Under the pieces are notes generated by a model, which saw nothing but the letters and a program-made list of their open reading frames with translations, ran no database searches and was not told where the DNA came from. Below, in pieces: positions 27,011-36,998 of a DNA stretch of 64,000 nucleotides. The stretch lies in assembly GCF_003025615.1 (NCBI RefSeq), contig NZ_PYMJ01000035.1, positions 1 through 64,000 on the forward strand, given 5' to 3'. The stretch comes from Photobacterium frigidiphilum. GTDB lineage: Bacteria; Pseudomonadota; Gammaproteobacteria; Enterobacterales; Vibrionaceae. A program made the position numbers and the translations under genes. Positions within the stretch are counted from its first letter, which is position 1. Each line of letters begins with the position of its first letter.

Positions 27011-27073
27011 GCTAACGTCTTAAGTTAGCGATTATAAAGGCAATCAAACCTACTTATATAAACTGATTGCCTT
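27011..27073 (-). terminator. stem-loops after the first potD gene
   Basis: Two hairpins lie between the potD copies: AAGGCAATCA (27037-27046) with TGATTGCCTT (27064-27073), then GCTAAC/GTTAGC at 27011-27029. The T-run is weak, so termination may be partial. Confidence 0.6.
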
Positions 27074-27094
27074 GCTTAAATCGTCAACCAATAA

Positions 27095-28126
27095 TTATTG
27101 GCTAGCTTTTAGTTCAAGAAAGTAATTTTCATAACGGATGTTCATATCGCCAACCGCATCTTGCCACTCACCACGGTCTAAATCTTCTTGCGGTGGGAAA
27201 AGAGTAGGGTCGTCTTTGTATTTGGCGTTAGATGCTTTAACCGCGGTTAAATAACCGGTTTCTTCAGAGATTTTCGCAGCAATCTCAGGGCGAAGTAAAA
27301 AGTCGATCATTTTATGAGCCGCTTCAACATTTTGTGCATTTTTAGCAATGGCTAAGCTATCAACCCAGAAAATACCGCCTTCTTTTGGCCAAATTAACTT
27401 AATAGGTAAACCTTCTTTCTGTGCAGCAGCAGCAGAACCATTCCAAAGCATACCTAAGCCAACTTCACCTGCTAAGTAGGGTGCTGCAGGGTTATCTGAA
27501 TTAAAGACTAATACATTAGGCATCAGCTTTTTCAGCTCTTCTTTTGCTTCATCAATTTGCTTAGGATCTGTCGTGTTACCAGAATAGCCCAGTTTGCGTA
27601 ATGCGATATGGAAGACTTCGCGAGTGTCATCCATTAGCATCAATTGACCTTTAAATTTTGGGTCCCATAAGTCAGCCCAGCTATCAAAATCGGCTGGATC
27701 ATACATATCGGTATTTACGGCTAAGCCTGTCATTGCGACCACATGCGGCATAGAGTAATCATTGTTTGGGTCAAAAGGCTTATTTAGATAGTTTTCATCT
27801 AATTCATCAAAATTGGTCAGCTTTGATTTATCAATTTTCTGCAACATACCTTCGTCACGCATCTTTGCAACGAAATATGTCGAAGGTACAACCAAGTCGT
27901 AACCTTGAGGGTGTGTTTTTAACTTAGCGTACATTGTTTCATTCGATTCGTAAGTCGAATAAATGACTTTAATACCAGTTTCTTTCGTGAACTGTTCTCG
28001 CAGTTCCGTAGAAATATACGGCCCCCAGTTCATGAAGACTAATTCCTTATTTGCTGCGTTTGCTGTAGTCGTAAACATAGCGGCTGCACATGCAGCACCA
28101 GTAAATAAAGCAGACCATTTTTTCAT
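27095..28126 (-). CDS. potD: spermidine/putrescine ABC transporter substrate-binding protein
   Basis: The protein has 343 residues. Signal peptide MKKWSALFTGAACAAAMFTTTANA, then ELVFMNWGPYISTELREQFTKETGIKVIYSTYESNETMYAKLKT. It ends WQDAVGDMNIRYENYFLELKASQ. It matches the neighbouring paralog block by block, but differs at binding-site-like positions (NWGPY versus NWSEY, FWVDSLAI versus FWMDSLSI), so polyamine preference could differ. It follows potC by 113 bp. A terminator-like hairpin lies between them. Confidence 0.9.
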   Translation of the reverse strand: MKKWSALFTGAACAAAMFTTTANAANKELVFMNWGPYISTELREQFTKETGIKVIYSTYESNETMYAKLKTHPQGYDLVVPSTYFVAKMRDEGMLQKIDKSKLTNFDELDENYLNKPFDPNNDYSMPHVVAMTGLAVNTDMYDPADFDSWADLWDPKFKGQLMLMDDTREVFHIALRKLGYSGNTTDPKQIDEAKEELKKLMPNVLVFNSDNPAAPYLAGEVGLGMLWNGSAAAAQKEGLPIKLIWPKEGGIFWVDSLAIAKNAQNVEAAHKMIDFLLRPEIAAKISEETGYLTAVKASNAKYKDDPTLFPPQEDLDRGEWQDAVGDMNIRYENYFLELKASQ

Positions 28127-28160
28127 TTTTCTATCAACTCCAAAGCCCCATTGGGGAATA

Positions 28161-28193
28161 AAAAAACAAGTGATTAATTAGATTAATCACTTG
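28161..28193 (-). terminator. hairpin with U-run between potC and the first potD
   Basis: A perfect 12-bp stem (CAAGTGATTAAT/ATTAATCACTTG, TAG loop) is followed on the minus strand by six T. It would end or attenuate potABC transcription before the binding-protein genes. Confidence 0.8.
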
Positions 28194-28239
28194 TGTTTAG
28201 TTGGCTAATGCCAATGATGTATTCGTTGTCAGTATAGCT

Positions 28240-29010
28240 CTATTTGATCTTATCTCTTGCCAAGAGTTGTGAACACACAACAAGGAAGAGAGATACAATC
28301 AACATGATCGTCGCCAGTGCATTTACTTCCGGCGAAATGCCAACTTTAACCATTGAGTAAATCTTCAATGGTAGAATTTCATAACTTGGGCCCGTTACAA
28401 ACGAACTAACGATAACGTCATCGAGCGATAGGGTGAAGCTTAACAACCAACCCGCTGCAACAGCCGGTTTTGCTAATGGTAGAATGATTTGCTTTAAAAT
28501 CACCCATTCACTCGCACCGAGATCGCGTGCCGCTTCTAACATCTTCACATCAAAGCCTTTAAGACGGCTATAAACTGTAACGACCACAAAAGGCAGACAG
28601 AATGTAATGTGCGAAAGAAGTAGGGTTAAGAAACCCAACTGAGCACCCATAATTAAGAACAACGCTAATAGCGAAATAGCCATAACAATGTCAGGCGACA
28701 TCATTACAACAAACAACATACCATTGACGAATTTCTTACCACGAAACTGATAACGAAATAGCGCTACTGCCGTCAAACTACCAATAATAGCGGCAGCAGT
28801 GGCAGAGAATACCGCTATCGTGATTGAGTGCCATGCTGCTTGAATTAAGCTATCGTTATTGAGTAATTGTTCGTACCATTTGGTTGTAAAACCGCCCCAT
28901 TTCATCCCAAATTTACTGGCATTAAATGAGTTCACAATTAAAATCAAAATAGGTGTATATAAGAAAGCGTACACCAACGTCATAAAGCCAAATTTAAAGG
29001 TACGTCCCAT
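28240..29010 (-). CDS. potC: spermidine/putrescine ABC transporter permease PotC
   Basis: A 256-residue inner-membrane protein with six predicted helices. The cytoplasmic EAA loop is [29 protein letters not shown]. It starts TFKFGFMTLVYAFLYTPILILIVNSFNASKFG as PotC proteins do. It forms the channel with PotB. It overlaps potB by one base (stop/start), so translation is coupled. Confidence 0.93.
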   Translation of the reverse strand: MGRTFKFGFMTLVYAFLYTPILILIVNSFNASKFGMKWGGFTTKWYEQLLNNDSLIQAAWHSITIAVFSATAAAIIGSLTAVALFRYQFRGKKFVNGMLFVVMMSPDIVMAISLLALFLIMGAQLGFLTLLLSHITFCLPFVVVTVYSRLKGFDVKMLEAARDLGASEWVILKQIILPLAKPAVAAGWLLSFTLSLDDVIVSSFVTGPSYEILPLKIYSMVKVGISPEVNALATIMLIVSLFLVVCSQLLARDKIK

Positions 29011-29867
29011 TATTCCAGCTCCACTTTACGGTTCAGCAATTTACCAGCACGATAATAGGCATAAAGCATAATTGCCATTGACGCCGTCAATGCAATACTG
29101 GTTGCAGAACCAAATGGCCAATCCCGAGCATTCAATACTTGGCTCTTAATCACATTACCGATTAGTAGGTTCTTTGCACCACCTAATAGGTCAGATACAT
29201 AGAACATGCCTAATGCAGGTAATAAAACAAGCAAGCAACCGGCAATAATACCTGGCATTGTTAATGGGAAAATCACTTTAATAAACGTTTGAAATTTTGA
29301 TGCACCCAAATCACGGGCAGCTTCAATATACGTATTATCTAGTTTTTCGATGGCTGAATATAATGGCAACACCATAAACGGCAAAAGAATATAAACGAGA
29401 CCAATCATGACGGCATATTCTGTGTACATGATACGTATTGGCTTATCAATAATATCTAAATAGAGCAGGGTATTATTAAGAATGCCACGCGTACCAAGCA
29501 TGATTTTCAAACCATAAGTACGGATTAACGAGTTAGTCCAAAATGGCACGATAACCAAAAACAGCATAAACGGACGCCACTTTTCGGGCATCTTTGTAAT
29601 GGCGTACGCAAACGGGTATCCAATAAGTAAACATAAGATCGTTGCTGTAATTGCCATGTAGAACGAATGCCACATAACTTTTGCATACAACGGATCAAAC
29701 AACCTTATGTAGTTATTAAACGTAAAGGTCATTTCAATAAGATTTGCATCATCACGGGTCAGAAAACTGGTTCCGATGATCATCAAGTTTGGCACGAAAA
29801 CAAATAAAACCAGCCAACTGACGATAATTGCTATGATGATGTTTTGTAGATTAAGCTTCTTGTTCAT
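29010..29867 (-). CDS. potB: spermidine/putrescine ABC transporter permease PotB
   Basis: A 285-residue permease with six helices. The EAA motif is [31 protein letters not shown]. The N-terminal part ([33 protein letters not shown]) matches PotB. It pairs with PotC. Its start overlaps the end of potA by 17 bases. Confidence 0.93.
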   Translation of the reverse strand: MNKKLNLQNIIIAIIVSWLVLFVFVPNLMIIGTSFLTRDDANLIEMTFTFNNYIRLFDPLYAKVMWHSFYMAITATILCLLIGYPFAYAITKMPEKWRPFMLFLVIVPFWTNSLIRTYGLKIMLGTRGILNNTLLYLDIIDKPIRIMYTEYAVMIGLVYILLPFMVLPLYSAIEKLDNTYIEAARDLGASKFQTFIKVIFPLTMPGIIAGCLLVLLPALGMFYVSDLLGGAKNLLIGNVIKSQVLNARDWPFGSATSIALTASMAIMLYAYYRAGKLLNRKVELE

Positions 29868-30969
29868 CAGCTAATACCACTTCCCAGCTTTCTACCCAAG
29901 TTACAGCAACTTTTTGATTGAGTGAGTGGTCAACGTCTGGATCATCTTCGTTGAAGAACTCACTTACCATTACTGACATGCCTGATTCTAATTCTATGAC
30001 TGAATCGAGTGTCATCCCTTTATAGGTACGTTCACGTACGTAACCGATAATGCCTTTAGCTTGTTCACCGTTGTTGATTTCTTCAAGGCGAATATCTTCA
30101 GGGCGTAGCAGTACTTTCAGTTTGTCGCCAGCGTTGACAGCAAGATCACAGTGAACTTGTGCAGTACGGCCTTCAACCTCTGCCATAATACGTTTTTCGT
30201 CTAAACGCTCTTTTACGATCGCATCAAACACGTTGATTTCACCAATGAAGCGTGCAACAAATAAGTTTGTTGGTTCTTCATATATTTCACGCGGAGAGCC
30301 GTCTTGTTCGATATTACCGTCACGCATAACAATAATACGATCAGACATCGACAATGCTTCTTCTTGATCGTGCGTAACGAAAATAAACGTAATGCCTAAT
30401 TTTCTTTGCAGTTGTTTTAGCTCGAGCTGCATTTGTTTACGTAATTTGTAATCAAGAGCAGAGAGTGATTCATCTAATAATAATACTTTTGGTTTGTTTA
30501 CAACGGCACGCGCAATAGCAACACGCTGTTGTTGTCCACCAGACAACTGATGTGGCTTACGAGGTGCAAACTTATCAAGCTGTACCATGCGCAATGCATC
30601 CATAACACGAGGCTCTATTTCACTCTCGTTTACTTTTTGCATGCGTAAACCAAACGCAACATTCTCAAATACTGTCATATGGGGGAACAGTGCATAGCTT
30701 TGAAACACCGTATTGACATGGCGTTGTTCAGCTGGAATCTGAGTAACATCATTATTGGCAATAATAACCTGACCAGCGTCAGAGTTTTCAAAACCAGCAA
30801 TAAGACGAAGTACTGTGGTTTTACCACAACCTGATGGACCTAAGATGGTTAAAAATTCACCATCATTAACGTTTAGATCCAAACCAGCAATAATTTGCTT
30901 GCCATCGAAGCTCTTGCTTAACCCTTTAAGCTGAATGACTGGTTTCTTAGATGTTGTTGAAGCGTTCAA
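29851..30969 (-). CDS. potA: spermidine/putrescine ABC transporter ATP-binding protein PotA
   Basis: The protein has 372 residues. Walker [11 protein letters not shown]-loop [10 protein letters not shown], signature [14 protein letters not shown], Walker B VLLLDES and switch histidine FVTHDQEEA. The C-terminal TOBE-like regulatory domain (residues 240-370) includes [11 protein letters not shown]. It drives polyamine uptake by ATP hydrolysis. First gene of potABC, with about 440 bp of upstream sequence for its promoter. Confidence 0.95.
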   Translation of the reverse strand: MNASTTSKKPVIQLKGLSKSFDGKQIIAGLDLNVNDGEFLTILGPSGCGKTTVLRLIAGFENSDAGQVIIANNDVTQIPAEQRHVNTVFQSYALFPHMTVFENVAFGLRMQKVNESEIEPRVMDALRMVQLDKFAPRKPHQLSGGQQQRVAIARAVVNKPKVLLLDESLSALDYKLRKQMQLELKQLQRKLGITFIFVTHDQEEALSMSDRIIVMRDGNIEQDGSPREIYEEPTNLFVARFIGEINVFDAIVKERLDEKRIMAEVEGRTAQVHCDLAVNAGDKLKVLLRPEDIRLEEINNGEQAKGIIGYVRERTYKGMTLDSVIELESGMSVMVSEFFNEDDPDVDHSLNQKVAVTWVESWEVVLADEQEA

Positions 30970-31411
30970 TTCTACGTTATCTCCATCCTGAGGCTTTGCT
31001 TACACCCCAATATAAAGGCTAATTTTAGGAGGCGCATAATAGACCTCAAATCGTGCAATTCAAAGCGTTTTTTTTCAGTGTTTTTTCTAGTGGGTGCAAT
31101 ACGTTGTGCTTAAATTCCTTCAATCGAAAAAATGTCACTTATTTGCTACAATTTACAGTTGTTATGAATATGAAAAATAGGCGTATTTAACATGACTTTT
31201 TACTATTTTGAATGTGCACCTGTGAGCAATGCTGTTTCAGTGCTATATCAACCGTAATGAAAACACTAAGAACCAGTATAAAAAATGATATTACGAGCCA
31301 TTACCGGGCAAATATTGAACAATTCAACACTTGGTAACGACTTTTTAGTATGGCTAGGTTTTTTAAAAAGGTGTTGATGTCGTACAATGGGCGTTCCTCA
31401 CACAGAATGAT
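30970..31411. other. divergent intergenic region potA / membrane protein
   Basis: About 440 bp with no gene. It holds promoters for potABC (left) and for the 31412 operon (right). T-rich tracts at 31068-31092. No clear operator was found. Confidence 0.55.
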
Positions 31412-32395
31412 ATGTTTATGAAAGACGCGATGAATAAAAGTTTCCATGTTGGCGGGTCGGTTGAAAAAGCGTTAAAGGGAGATGTAGAACTGCAGGCTGT
31501 TGCTGTTTTACAAGAAGCGTGGAAGATAACTGCTCGCAACATTCTCACATTTTTACCTGCTGTGATCGGGTTGTTTTTGGCGCAAATCGCGTTATTGCTG
31601 CTTGGTCTGCAAGTTCAGCTCGGTAATCCGGCAATATTTTTCGATGCCGTGATAACAGGAAAAGAACTGACACAAGAGATCGTTCAAGCTGGCTACATGG
31701 CTAACTTTTGGTCTGATGTATTGAGTGCACCATTGTATGTAGGCGTAAGTTTAATGGCGCTTAATCATGCTGTTGGTTTACCTTCTAAGCCTGGGCACTT
31801 GATCAAAGGTTTTCCGTTTACGCTTGTTTCTATCATTACTATGCTACTGATATCCTCTCTTCAGGGTATTGGTAATGCGATATTCCCAATCATCGGCTTG
31901 TTGCTGTCTATGGGCTTTAGCATGGCAATTATACTTGTTTGTGAAAAACGCATTACGCCAATTAAAGCGATTAAAATTTCATTGCAAGCAACATTCAAAA
32001 AATTCATGCCAATGACGGCTATTTTCCTCGTTGTTTTGATTATGTTTTTTGTTTCTTTCGCAACCGCAGGCATTGGTCTTCTTTGGACGATTCCATTTTT
32101 CTTTAATGTAAAAGCAATTATATATCGCAATATGTTTGGCATTACCTTGCAGGTAACATCGGCTCAAACGAAGAAAAATACACAAGAAAATAGTGTTCAG
32201 ACTGATCATGTTCAATCAGAAAATGAACAGCAACAACCGACGCCTGTCCTAGACAATGAAACTGAAACAACAGACTCTGCACCAACGCCGAATAAAGACA
32301 ACGCTGATGATGACAATGATAACCACCAGCAAGGCGACGGAAATACGCCACAAAATGATGACACAGAAAAAGGCGGTAAGGTATTTAACGCATAA
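31412..32395 (+). CDS. multi-pass membrane protein with acidic, low-complexity C-terminal tail
   Basis: The protein has 327 residues. Five or so predicted helices lie between residues 45 and 240 (ILTFLPAVIGLFLAQIALLLLG, LYVGVSLMALNHAVG, LVSIITMLLISSLQGIGNAIFPIIGLLLSMGFSMAIILV, AIFLVVLIMFFVSFATAGIGLLWTIPFFF). The last 80 residues are rich in D, N, Q, T and E (for example DNADDDNDNHQQGDGNTPQND). I do not recognise a named family. It ends with TAATG overlapping the next gene, a Bax-like lipoprotein, so the two are translationally coupled and probably work together at the envelope. The start is uncertain: ATGs at 31412 and 31430 are both in frame and neither has a clear ribosome site. Confidence 0.65.
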   Translation: MFMKDAMNKSFHVGGSVEKALKGDVELQAVAVLQEAWKITARNILTFLPAVIGLFLAQIALLLLGLQVQLGNPAIFFDAVITGKELTQEIVQAGYMANFWSDVLSAPLYVGVSLMALNHAVGLPSKPGHLIKGFPFTLVSIITMLLISSLQGIGNAIFPIIGLLLSMGFSMAIILVCEKRITPIKAIKISLQATFKKFMPMTAIFLVVLIMFFVSFATAGIGLLWTIPFFFNVKAIIYRNMFGITLQVTSAQTKKNTQENSVQTDHVQSENEQQQPTPVLDNETETTDSAPTPNKDNADDDNDNHQQGDGNTPQNDDTEKGGKVFNA

Positions 32396-33162
32396 TGAAT
32401 AAAAACAAGGTTGTTATTGCAGCGTTAATGTCTGCACTTATGGTGGGGTGTGGTGATACACCAAATTCTGATGAAAGTGTAAATGTTGCGTCACTTTCAA
32501 AACCTAATTTTTCTGCAATGACAGATGTGAATGAAAAAAAAGCGGCTTTCTTTGCGTATTTAATGCCATCTGTTAAGCAAGAAAATAAACGAGTGACGAA
32601 AGAAAGGGATTTCTTATTAAAAATAAAAGCAGAGTTTGATGCGGGTAAGTCATTAGATAGTGAAGAAATAGATCATGCTAGACGTTTAAGTAAAATGTAT
32701 AGCGTTTCCTTCACTGGTGACGGTGTAACTGATACTTGGTTGTCTCATATGCTACTTCGAGTTGATGTTTTACCTAAAGAGTTAGTATTAAGCCAAGCTG
32801 CAAATGAATCCGCTTGGGGTACGTCACGCTTTGCCACTGAAGGGAATAATTATTTCGGTCAGTGGTGTTATCGTAAAGGCTGTGGACTAGTACCGTTAGC
32901 AAGAAATGAAGGCTCTACACACGAAGTCGCTGTATTTGAATCAGCCTATCGTTCTGTTAATGCTTACTTTATGAATGTGAATCGTAATAGTGCTTATGCT
33001 GAACTTCGTGAATTACGTGCCGCTCAACGTCGCGCAGGAAAGCCGATTGAAGGGACAAAGCTTGCTGAAGGGCTAATTCGTTATTCAGAACGTGGTAACG
33101 CTTACGTCACTGAAATTCAAGCCATGATTAAACATAACAATAAATATTGGAGCCAAGGATAA
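32395..33162 (+). CDS. glucosaminidase domain lipoprotein (Bax-like)
   Basis: The protein has 255 residues. Lipoprotein signal with lipobox LMVGC (C19). The C-terminal GH73-type N-acetylglucosaminidase domain spans residues 110-250: LPKELVLSQAANESAWGTSRFATEGNNYFGQWCY (the glutamate in ANESAWG is the likely catalytic acid), then VAVFESAYRSVNAYFMNVNRNSAYAELRELR and YSERGNAYVTEIQAMI. It is similar to E. coli Bax and should cut peptidoglycan glycan strands from the envelope. Coupled to the membrane protein upstream and directly followed by DUF2987. Confidence 0.88.
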   Translation: MNKNKVVIAALMSALMVGCGDTPNSDESVNVASLSKPNFSAMTDVNEKKAAFFAYLMPSVKQENKRVTKERDFLLKIKAEFDAGKSLDSEEIDHARRLSKMYSVSFTGDGVTDTWLSHMLLRVDVLPKELVLSQAANESAWGTSRFATEGNNYFGQWCYRKGCGLVPLARNEGSTHEVAVFESAYRSVNAYFMNVNRNSAYAELRELRAAQRRAGKPIEGTKLAEGLIRYSERGNAYVTEIQAMIKHNNKYWSQG

Positions 33163-33825
33163 ATGAAGTTAACTCATTGGCTATTAGCAGGTCTGTTTGC
33201 AACAGGATCTGTTTATGCTCAAGATGCAGCTGCACAAAATATTGAAATGCGTTATAGCACGCTTTACGGCAAACTAAAGCAAAATGTAAAAGAAGGGCAT
33301 GACGACGTACGTATTGCACTGTATCTGATTAATCAGGCGAATGGTGAAGTCTGTAAGATTCAAAAAGGTTCAATGCGTAAAGATGAGCACTATGAAGAAT
33401 TGGTGATTCCAAGTAGTAATGAACTCGCAGTTCCTGTCGATAAGAACTTACGCTCGGCAAACCCTGATGTCACTTTCGTGATTGATGATGGTATTACCTG
33501 TGATGTCTCTATGCAGGTTATTGCAAATAAGACTTACGATAATGCTATCAGCCAAGCTGAACTCGCCAATCTTGTTCCTCAAATGAATAATATGATGGGT
33601 GACTTAGGGGGCATGTTCTCGAAATGGTTTATGCCTGAAGTGAAAGGGGTAGTTGTACACTTTGCAACACCATCATTAAACCCTATTACATTAAGTAATG
33701 GCAAAACATTAACCGTAAGCGATCAAACGCTTGTGCTTAAGCTTGCTGATTTAACTGAAGGTGAAAATGTTCAGCTTCCAGAAAATCCAATAAAAGTGAC
33801 ACCGTGGATTCCGCAAGACAGTTGA
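33163..33825 (+). CDS. DUF2987 domain-containing exported protein
   Basis: The protein has 220 residues. Signal peptide MKLTHWLLAGLFATGSVYA. The body has the DUF2987 pattern (MRYSTLYGKLKQNVKEGHDDVRIALYLINQANGEVCKIQKGSMRKDEHYEEL, then two conserved cysteines). It begins directly after the glucosaminidase gene's stop codon, so it belongs to the same operon. The function is unknown. The association with a glucosaminidase suggests cell-wall work. Confidence 0.8.
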   Translation: MKLTHWLLAGLFATGSVYAQDAAAQNIEMRYSTLYGKLKQNVKEGHDDVRIALYLINQANGEVCKIQKGSMRKDEHYEELVIPSSNELAVPVDKNLRSANPDVTFVIDDGITCDVSMQVIANKTYDNAISQAELANLVPQMNNMMGDLGGMFSKWFMPEVKGVVVHFATPSLNPITLSNGKTLTVSDQTLVLKLADLTEGENVQLPENPIKVTPWIPQDS

Positions 33826-33863
33826 TTTATCAGCAATTATTGATAATTTCATTACAAATTAAT

Positions 33864-33898
33864 GAGAGTGCATTTTTATATAATGCCTCTCTTTTTTT
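33864..33898 (+). terminator. rho-independent terminator after the DUF2987 gene
   Basis: GAGAGTGCAT pairs with ATGCCTCTC (one bulge) and is followed by seven T. Confidence 0.85.
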
Positions 33899-34059
33899 CA
33901 TCTTTGTATACTCGCGCAGTATTTATTTTCTTTTTTTCCAGAAAAAATGACCCACCTCAAAGCCAGCGGTGCTCATTGTGCATAATAATCACTGTTACAT
34001 TTTGTAAGTACTTATCTATTTTCGTAACAGTACTTAAATAACCTAATTAAGAGTGGTCT

Positions 34060-35289
34060 ATGGATAATTTAGTTGAGCGTTTTCTACGTTATGTAAGCTT
34101 TGAAACTCAATCTAACTCCTCAGTTACCCACTGCCCAAGTACCAGTGGTCAGATTGTACTTGCAGAACAATTAAAAAATGAGCTTATCGAGCTAGAATTG
34201 GTTGATGTTGAGCTTGATGAGAACGGCTACTTGATGGCACGTTTACCGTCAAATGTAGATCATGATGTGCCAGCGATTGGTCTTATCGCGCATATGGACA
34301 CAGCACCAGATGCTTCAGGTAAAGATGTAAAACCACAGATTGTTGAAAATTATCAAGGTGGTGATATTGCATTAGGTATAGGCGATGAAGTGCTTTCGCC
34401 GATTCAATATCCGGATCTTAGAAAACTGCTTGGGCACAATATTATTACCACTGATGGTACAACATTACTGGGCGCTGATAATAAAGCAGGTATTGCTGAG
34501 ATTATTACAGCTATTGCGCACCTTAAAGCAAACCCAGATATTAAACATGGCGATATCTGTATCGGTTTTACACCAGATGAAGAGATTGGTCGTGGTGCAA
34601 ACTTGTTTAATGTTGAAAAGTTTGGTGCGAAATGGGCGTACACCATTGATGGTGGCCCTGTTGGTGAGCTAGAGTTTGAAAACTTCAATGCCACGTCGGC
34701 TGATGTTATTTGTCATGGTGTGAATGTTCACCCTGGCACGGCAAAAAATAAAATGATTAACTCGATGAACATTGCTGCTCAATTCCAGTTAATGATGCCA
34801 ACAGAAGAAACACCAGAATGTACCGAGCACTATGAAGGCTTCTACCATTTAAAATCAATGGAACCTTCTGTTGCAAAAACTGAACTCGGCTATATTATCC
34901 GTGATTTTGATAGCGAAGGGCTTGAACAGCGTAAAGCCTTTATGCAACGTAAAGTCGATGAGCTAAATAGTTCATTAACGAAAGGGCGTGTTGAGCTTAT
35001 TCTTACCGATAGTTATTTCAACATGCGTGAAATGGTAGAGCCACATCAGCATATTATTGAATTAGCGAAAGAAGCAATGATTGCGTGTGATGTAAAGCCT
35101 GATATCAAACCTATTCGTGGTGGTACAGACGGAGCTCGCTTATCGTTTATGGGCTTACCTTGTCCTAATATTTTCACTGGCGGTTATAACTTCCATGGTA
35201 TTCATGAATTCATTACGATTGAAGGCATGGAACAGGCTGTACGCGTTATCGTTAAATTAGCTGAGAAAACATCAGAGAAATACCAGTAA
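34060..35289 (+). CDS. pepT: peptidase T (tripeptide aminopeptidase)
   Basis: A 409-residue M20 family metallopeptidase. It begins [19 protein letters not shown]. Metal-site blocks: [12 protein letters not shown] (first His and Asp), [13 protein letters not shown] (bridging Asp), [11 protein letters not shown] (Glu-Glu), [18 protein letters not shown] (Asp) and the late [11 protein letters not shown] (His). It removes N-terminal residues from tripeptides in the cytosol. Monocistronic, with a strong terminator. An 8-bp inverted repeat (ACTGTTAC 33991, GTAACAGT 34024) lies in the leader. Confidence 0.95.
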   Translation: MDNLVERFLRYVSFETQSNSSVTHCPSTSGQIVLAEQLKNELIELELVDVELDENGYLMARLPSNVDHDVPAIGLIAHMDTAPDASGKDVKPQIVENYQGGDIALGIGDEVLSPIQYPDLRKLLGHNIITTDGTTLLGADNKAGIAEIITAIAHLKANPDIKHGDICIGFTPDEEIGRGANLFNVEKFGAKWAYTIDGGPVGELEFENFNATSADVICHGVNVHPGTAKNKMINSMNIAAQFQLMMPTEETPECTEHYEGFYHLKSMEPSVAKTELGYIIRDFDSEGLEQRKAFMQRKVDELNSSLTKGRVELILTDSYFNMREMVEPHQHIIELAKEAMIACDVKPDIKPIRGGTDGARLSFMGLPCPNIFTGGYNFHGIHEFITIEGMEQAVRVIVKLAEKTSEKYQ

Positions 35290-35317
35290 ATTTGATGTGT
35301 TTTTAGCATTGACCTGT

Positions 35318-35351
35318 AAAAAAGGCGCTGTATGATTACGGCGCCTTTTTT
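35318..35351. terminator. bidirectional terminator between pepT and CDF transporter
   Basis: The stem AAAAAAGGCGC/GCGCCTTTTTT with a 12-nt loop gives T-runs in both directions between convergent genes. Confidence 0.9.
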
Positions 35352-35375
35352 GTACCTAACGAGAAGTTACTCTCT

Positions 35376-36293
35376 TTATGCTAGAACAAACTCAACATCA
35401 ATATGCGGATATGTCTGACTAAGCTGCTGACTAATGCCATTTTTTGCTGTCTGTAAAGCGTCGCTATCTGTAGACGTGAGTTGTTCTGCCGAAAAGCTGA
35501 TCACAATCAAATAGCTGCTCCCTGTTTTGCTGATGAACAAGGCTTCTTGCTTAAGTGTTTGTGCAGAGAGTGAATCACTGATGATACTTTCAATTCGCTG
35601 ATAATCTTGTTGGTTTTGTAACTGTCCGCCTGCCATTTCGATAAAGGCATTTCTGATGATAGAAATAGGTTGTTTTATCATGAGGCACGCCAATATTAAA
35701 ACCATGATGGCATCACCAATATAAAGAAGAAACCCCCACCCACTATCAGCATTCACGTAACCGATAATAACCAAAGCGGCACCAGTACCTGCCGACATGA
35801 ATCCATCGACGAGCGACGCACTTTTGTCGATACTGAGCATACTGCTTTTATTATCGACCTGCTTGTTTTGATAATGATAAAACAAGGATAAGCCAAAGCA
35901 GATGATAACCATCGCAATGGAATAAATTAGAATAGGACCAGTCTTGAGAGGCGGTAATTCTGCGCCATTGATGTACTGGGCGATTTTGGACACATTACCG
36001 ATGATCGCAGCCAGTAGAACACCGCCAATCAATAAACCTTTAACCAAAGAATATAAGGCTTCAGTGATGAATAAACCAAAAGGGAAGGTGTGGGAACGTC
36101 GCGTTTTTATCTCAGCCACTTTTAGTGCTGCGATAGATGACAAGAACATAATGAATGAGAAATTACCGTCGAGCAATAAGGCCTCAGAACCTGATAGGTA
36201 AAAAGTCGCCCAGCCAGATAGTGCCATTACAAGATTTGCAACAACACCAACAGTCAATGATTTCCGCTCGATAGATTGTAGTTTGTGGATCAT
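35376..36293 (-). CDS. cation diffusion facilitator (CDF) family transporter
   Basis: A 305-residue membrane protein with six predicted helices. CDF features: LTVGVVANLVMALSGWATFYLSGSEALLLDGNFSF (helices 1-2 with an LDG motif), RRSHTFPFG, helix 5 motif SIDKSASLVDGFMSAG (DxxxD type), and a cytoplasmic C-terminal domain of about 85 residues. The DxxxD metal site in helix 5 points to Fe, Mn or other divalent cations rather than the HxxxD zinc type. The substrate is uncertain. Monocistronic. Confidence 0.85.
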   Translation of the reverse strand: MIHKLQSIERKSLTVGVVANLVMALSGWATFYLSGSEALLLDGNFSFIMFLSSIAALKVAEIKTRRSHTFPFGLFITEALYSLVKGLLIGGVLLAAIIGNVSKIAQYINGAELPPLKTGPILIYSIAMVIICFGLSLFYHYQNKQVDNKSSMLSIDKSASLVDGFMSAGTGAALVIIGYVNADSGWGFLLYIGDAIMVLILACLMIKQPISIIRNAFIEMAGGQLQNQQDYQRIESIISDSLSAQTLKQEALFISKTGSSYLIVISFSAEQLTSTDSDALQTAKNGISQQLSQTYPHIDVEFVLA

Positions 36294-36593
36294 GGTTTGC
36301 TCTCAACAAAAACAGCTAAATTACGTCGTTGTTTTACCATACCTGTTTTTAGCCATCTAACGCTAACTAATCTGTTAATTAATACGTTGTTTCTACGGCT
36401 TAAAAGTACCATTGTTGCGATTTTCAGCTGTACTGATAGATAGTGCCTTTATTACGTTGTTCAATGGTATTGAGCTACTTCTTAGCTCTGAATCGTTACG
36501 GGTTTAATAAAGAATATACGACTGGCCATAAATGGACATTTGATTGAATTTAGTCTATAAATATACATATAAAGGTAAAATGCAGAGGGTGCT
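36294..36593. other. intergenic region upstream of toxin-antitoxin pair
   Basis: 300 bp with no gene. It should carry the toxin-antitoxin promoter and antitoxin-binding site close to 36540-36590, which is AT-rich (AAATATACATATAAAGG). No clean palindrome was found. Confidence 0.5.
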
Positions 36594-36998
36594 ATGAATA
36601 CAACACCAGCGACTCACCAACAAGCTCAACCCAATGCTGGAAATGCAGTACTGCCAGTTGTTTTCAATATTTTGGATAAATGGTCTTGTACACAAGCTCA
36701 GCAGATGGCTGTACTTGGTTTAACCAGCCGTTCAACCTTGAATAAATACCGTAGCCACCCAGAGTCTGCAAAAGTATCGAAAGATTTGCTAGAACGTATG
36801 AGCTACATATTAAATATTCACAAATGCCTACGCATAATGTTTACCGCGGAAGAAAGTGTTTATAACTGGGTACAGAAACCCAATACACATCCGTTCTTTG
36901 CTGGCCGAAGCGCAATGGATGTCATGATGCAAGGTAAAGTGATTGATCTTTACCAGGTAGCTTCACGCTTAAATGCTTGGCGTGGTGGGAAGTCTTAA
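36594..36998 (+). CDS. type II antitoxin, Xre/MbcA/ParS family
   Basis: The protein has 134 residues. An N-terminal Xre-like helix-turn-helix (AQQMAVLGLTSRSTLNKYRS) is followed by the MbcA/ParS toxin-binding domain (former DUF2384): SYILNIHKCLRIMFTAEESVYNWVQKPNTHPFFAGRSAMDVMMQGKVIDLYQVASRLNAWRGG. The C-terminus should block the RES toxin active site. A GAGGG ribosome site precedes the ATG. The stop codon overlaps the start of the toxin (TAATG). Probably represses its own promoter. Confidence 0.88.
   Translation: MNTTPATHQQAQPNAGNAVLPVVFNILDKWSCTQAQQMAVLGLTSRSTLNKYRSHPESAKVSKDLLERMSYILNIHKCLRIMFTAEESVYNWVQKPNTHPFFAGRSAMDVMMQGKVIDLYQVASRLNAWRGGKS

Noticed and set aside
25806-28126. Assembly duplication of potD
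   Set aside because: The two copies differ throughout in sequence and length and have distinct flanks, so they are true paralogs.
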